Below are positions 63,811 to 64,000 of a stretch of 64,000 bases of DNA, piece by piece. The notes under the pieces were generated by a model. The model made no database searches. It was not told the origin of the DNA and saw only the letters and a program-made list of their open reading frames with translations. The position numbers and the translations under genes are program-made. The stretch is from Nonomuraea coxensis DSM 45129 (GTDB lineage Bacteria > Actinomycetota > Actinomycetes > Streptosporangiales > Streptosporangiaceae). The stretch spans positions 372,001-436,000 of the forward strand of contig NZ_CP068985.1 of assembly GCF_019397265.1 (NCBI RefSeq), read 5' to 3'. Position 1 is the first letter of the stretch. Each line of letters starts with the position of its first letter.

Positions 63811-64000
63811 GTGACCGTGCCACCAGCCACTCAGGCTGACGCCGACGTCATCGTCGTCGGCGCCGGTCCCGCCGGTTCCGCAACCGCCTTTTACCTCGCC
63901 CAGGCCGGTCTCGACGTGCTGCTCCTGGAGAAGACCAGGTTCCCGCGCGAGAAGGTCTGCGGCGACGGCCTGACCCCCCGTGCGGTCAAGCAGTTGCTGA
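63811..64000 (+). CDS. Geranylgeranyl reductase family flavoprotein, N-terminal part (cut by window edge)
   Basis: Only the first 63 codons are inside the window. The FAD-binding Rossmann motif VIVVGAGPAGSATAFYLAQA is at residues 12-31, followed by VLLLEKTRFPREKVCGDGLT, the segment that identifies the geranylgeranyl reductase/electron-transfer quinone family. In actinomycetes a relative (MenJ) saturates an isoprene unit of menaquinone; the location after menG supports such a role. The upstream ROP implies Rex control. I used the GTG at 63811; the end of the gene is outside. Confidence 0.88.
   Translation, partial: MTVPPATQADADVIVVGAGPAGSATAFYLAQAGLDVLLLEKTRFPREKVCGDGLTPRAVKQLL

Overview
The window is very GC-rich, densely packed chromosomal DNA from an actinomycete. 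A Streptosporangiales genome (Nonomuraea-like) fits best. The evidence is a bldN/rsbN pair, rex-hemA-hemC-hemD-hemB with hemL nearby, an HspR/HAIR-controlled dnaK operon, XRE-DUF397 and BldC-type regulators, AcuC, the minimal ribosomal protein bS22, and many GTG/TTG starts. The family-level placement is inference. I found no rRNA, tRNA, CRISPR array or intact insertion sequence.

Layout. 0-11 kb: a QueA-like/SDR operon, a GAF histidine kinase with its NarL-type regulator, an ABC ATPase followed by the C-terminal stub of a lost SPFH/band-7 gene, a TauE/SafE exporter, an NmrA-like reductase, a Rieske membrane protein, an HD hydrolase and a molybdopterin oxidoreductase behind nested palindromes. 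11.3-14 kb: an accessory patch with two transfer-cluster-like genes and an XRE/DUF397 pair. 14-19.8 kb: a CapA-like lipoprotein, an EphD-like hydrolase-SDR fusion with a TetR regulator, a TPR protein and a secreted protein. 19.9-26.7 kb: the complete heat-shock operon dnaK-grpE-dnaJ-hspR-clpB (minus strand) with two HspR operators on a consensus promoter. 26.7-28 kb: a PQQ-dehydrogenase/LamG gene broken by two deletions.

28-36 kb: a lipoprotein, proline dehydrogenase beside proC, an ABC-2 exporter with its two-component system, acuC and a partner. 36-45 kb: an excisionase-type regulator, bS22, an epimerase, an acyltransferase, an ECF sigma/LCP pair, a HAD-IB phosphatase, rsbN and bldN, a 7-TM/ABM-domain protein and a glutaredoxin. 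45-52.5 kb: rex and the heme genes. 52.5-59 kb: a LysR regulator, an EamA transporter, a phosphatase and the System II cytochrome c maturation operon (tlpA-ccdA-resB-ccsB). 59-64 kb: a zincin metallopeptidase with a small partner, a BldC-like regulator, a beta-propeller protein, menG and the start of a geranylgeranyl-reductase gene behind a perfect Rex operator.

Functionally, 45-64 kb is a respiratory neighbourhood: Rex senses NADH/NAD+, heme synthesis supplies cytochromes, the Ccs system attaches heme, and MenG finishes menaquinone. At least a dozen genes share a -10 hexamer 6-7 nt before the start codon, which predicts widespread leaderless transcription. The likeliest places for undescribed biology are the metallopeptidase/small-protein pair, the membrane-ABM fusion, the primase-like protein lacking its catalytic motif, and the ECF/LCP pair.
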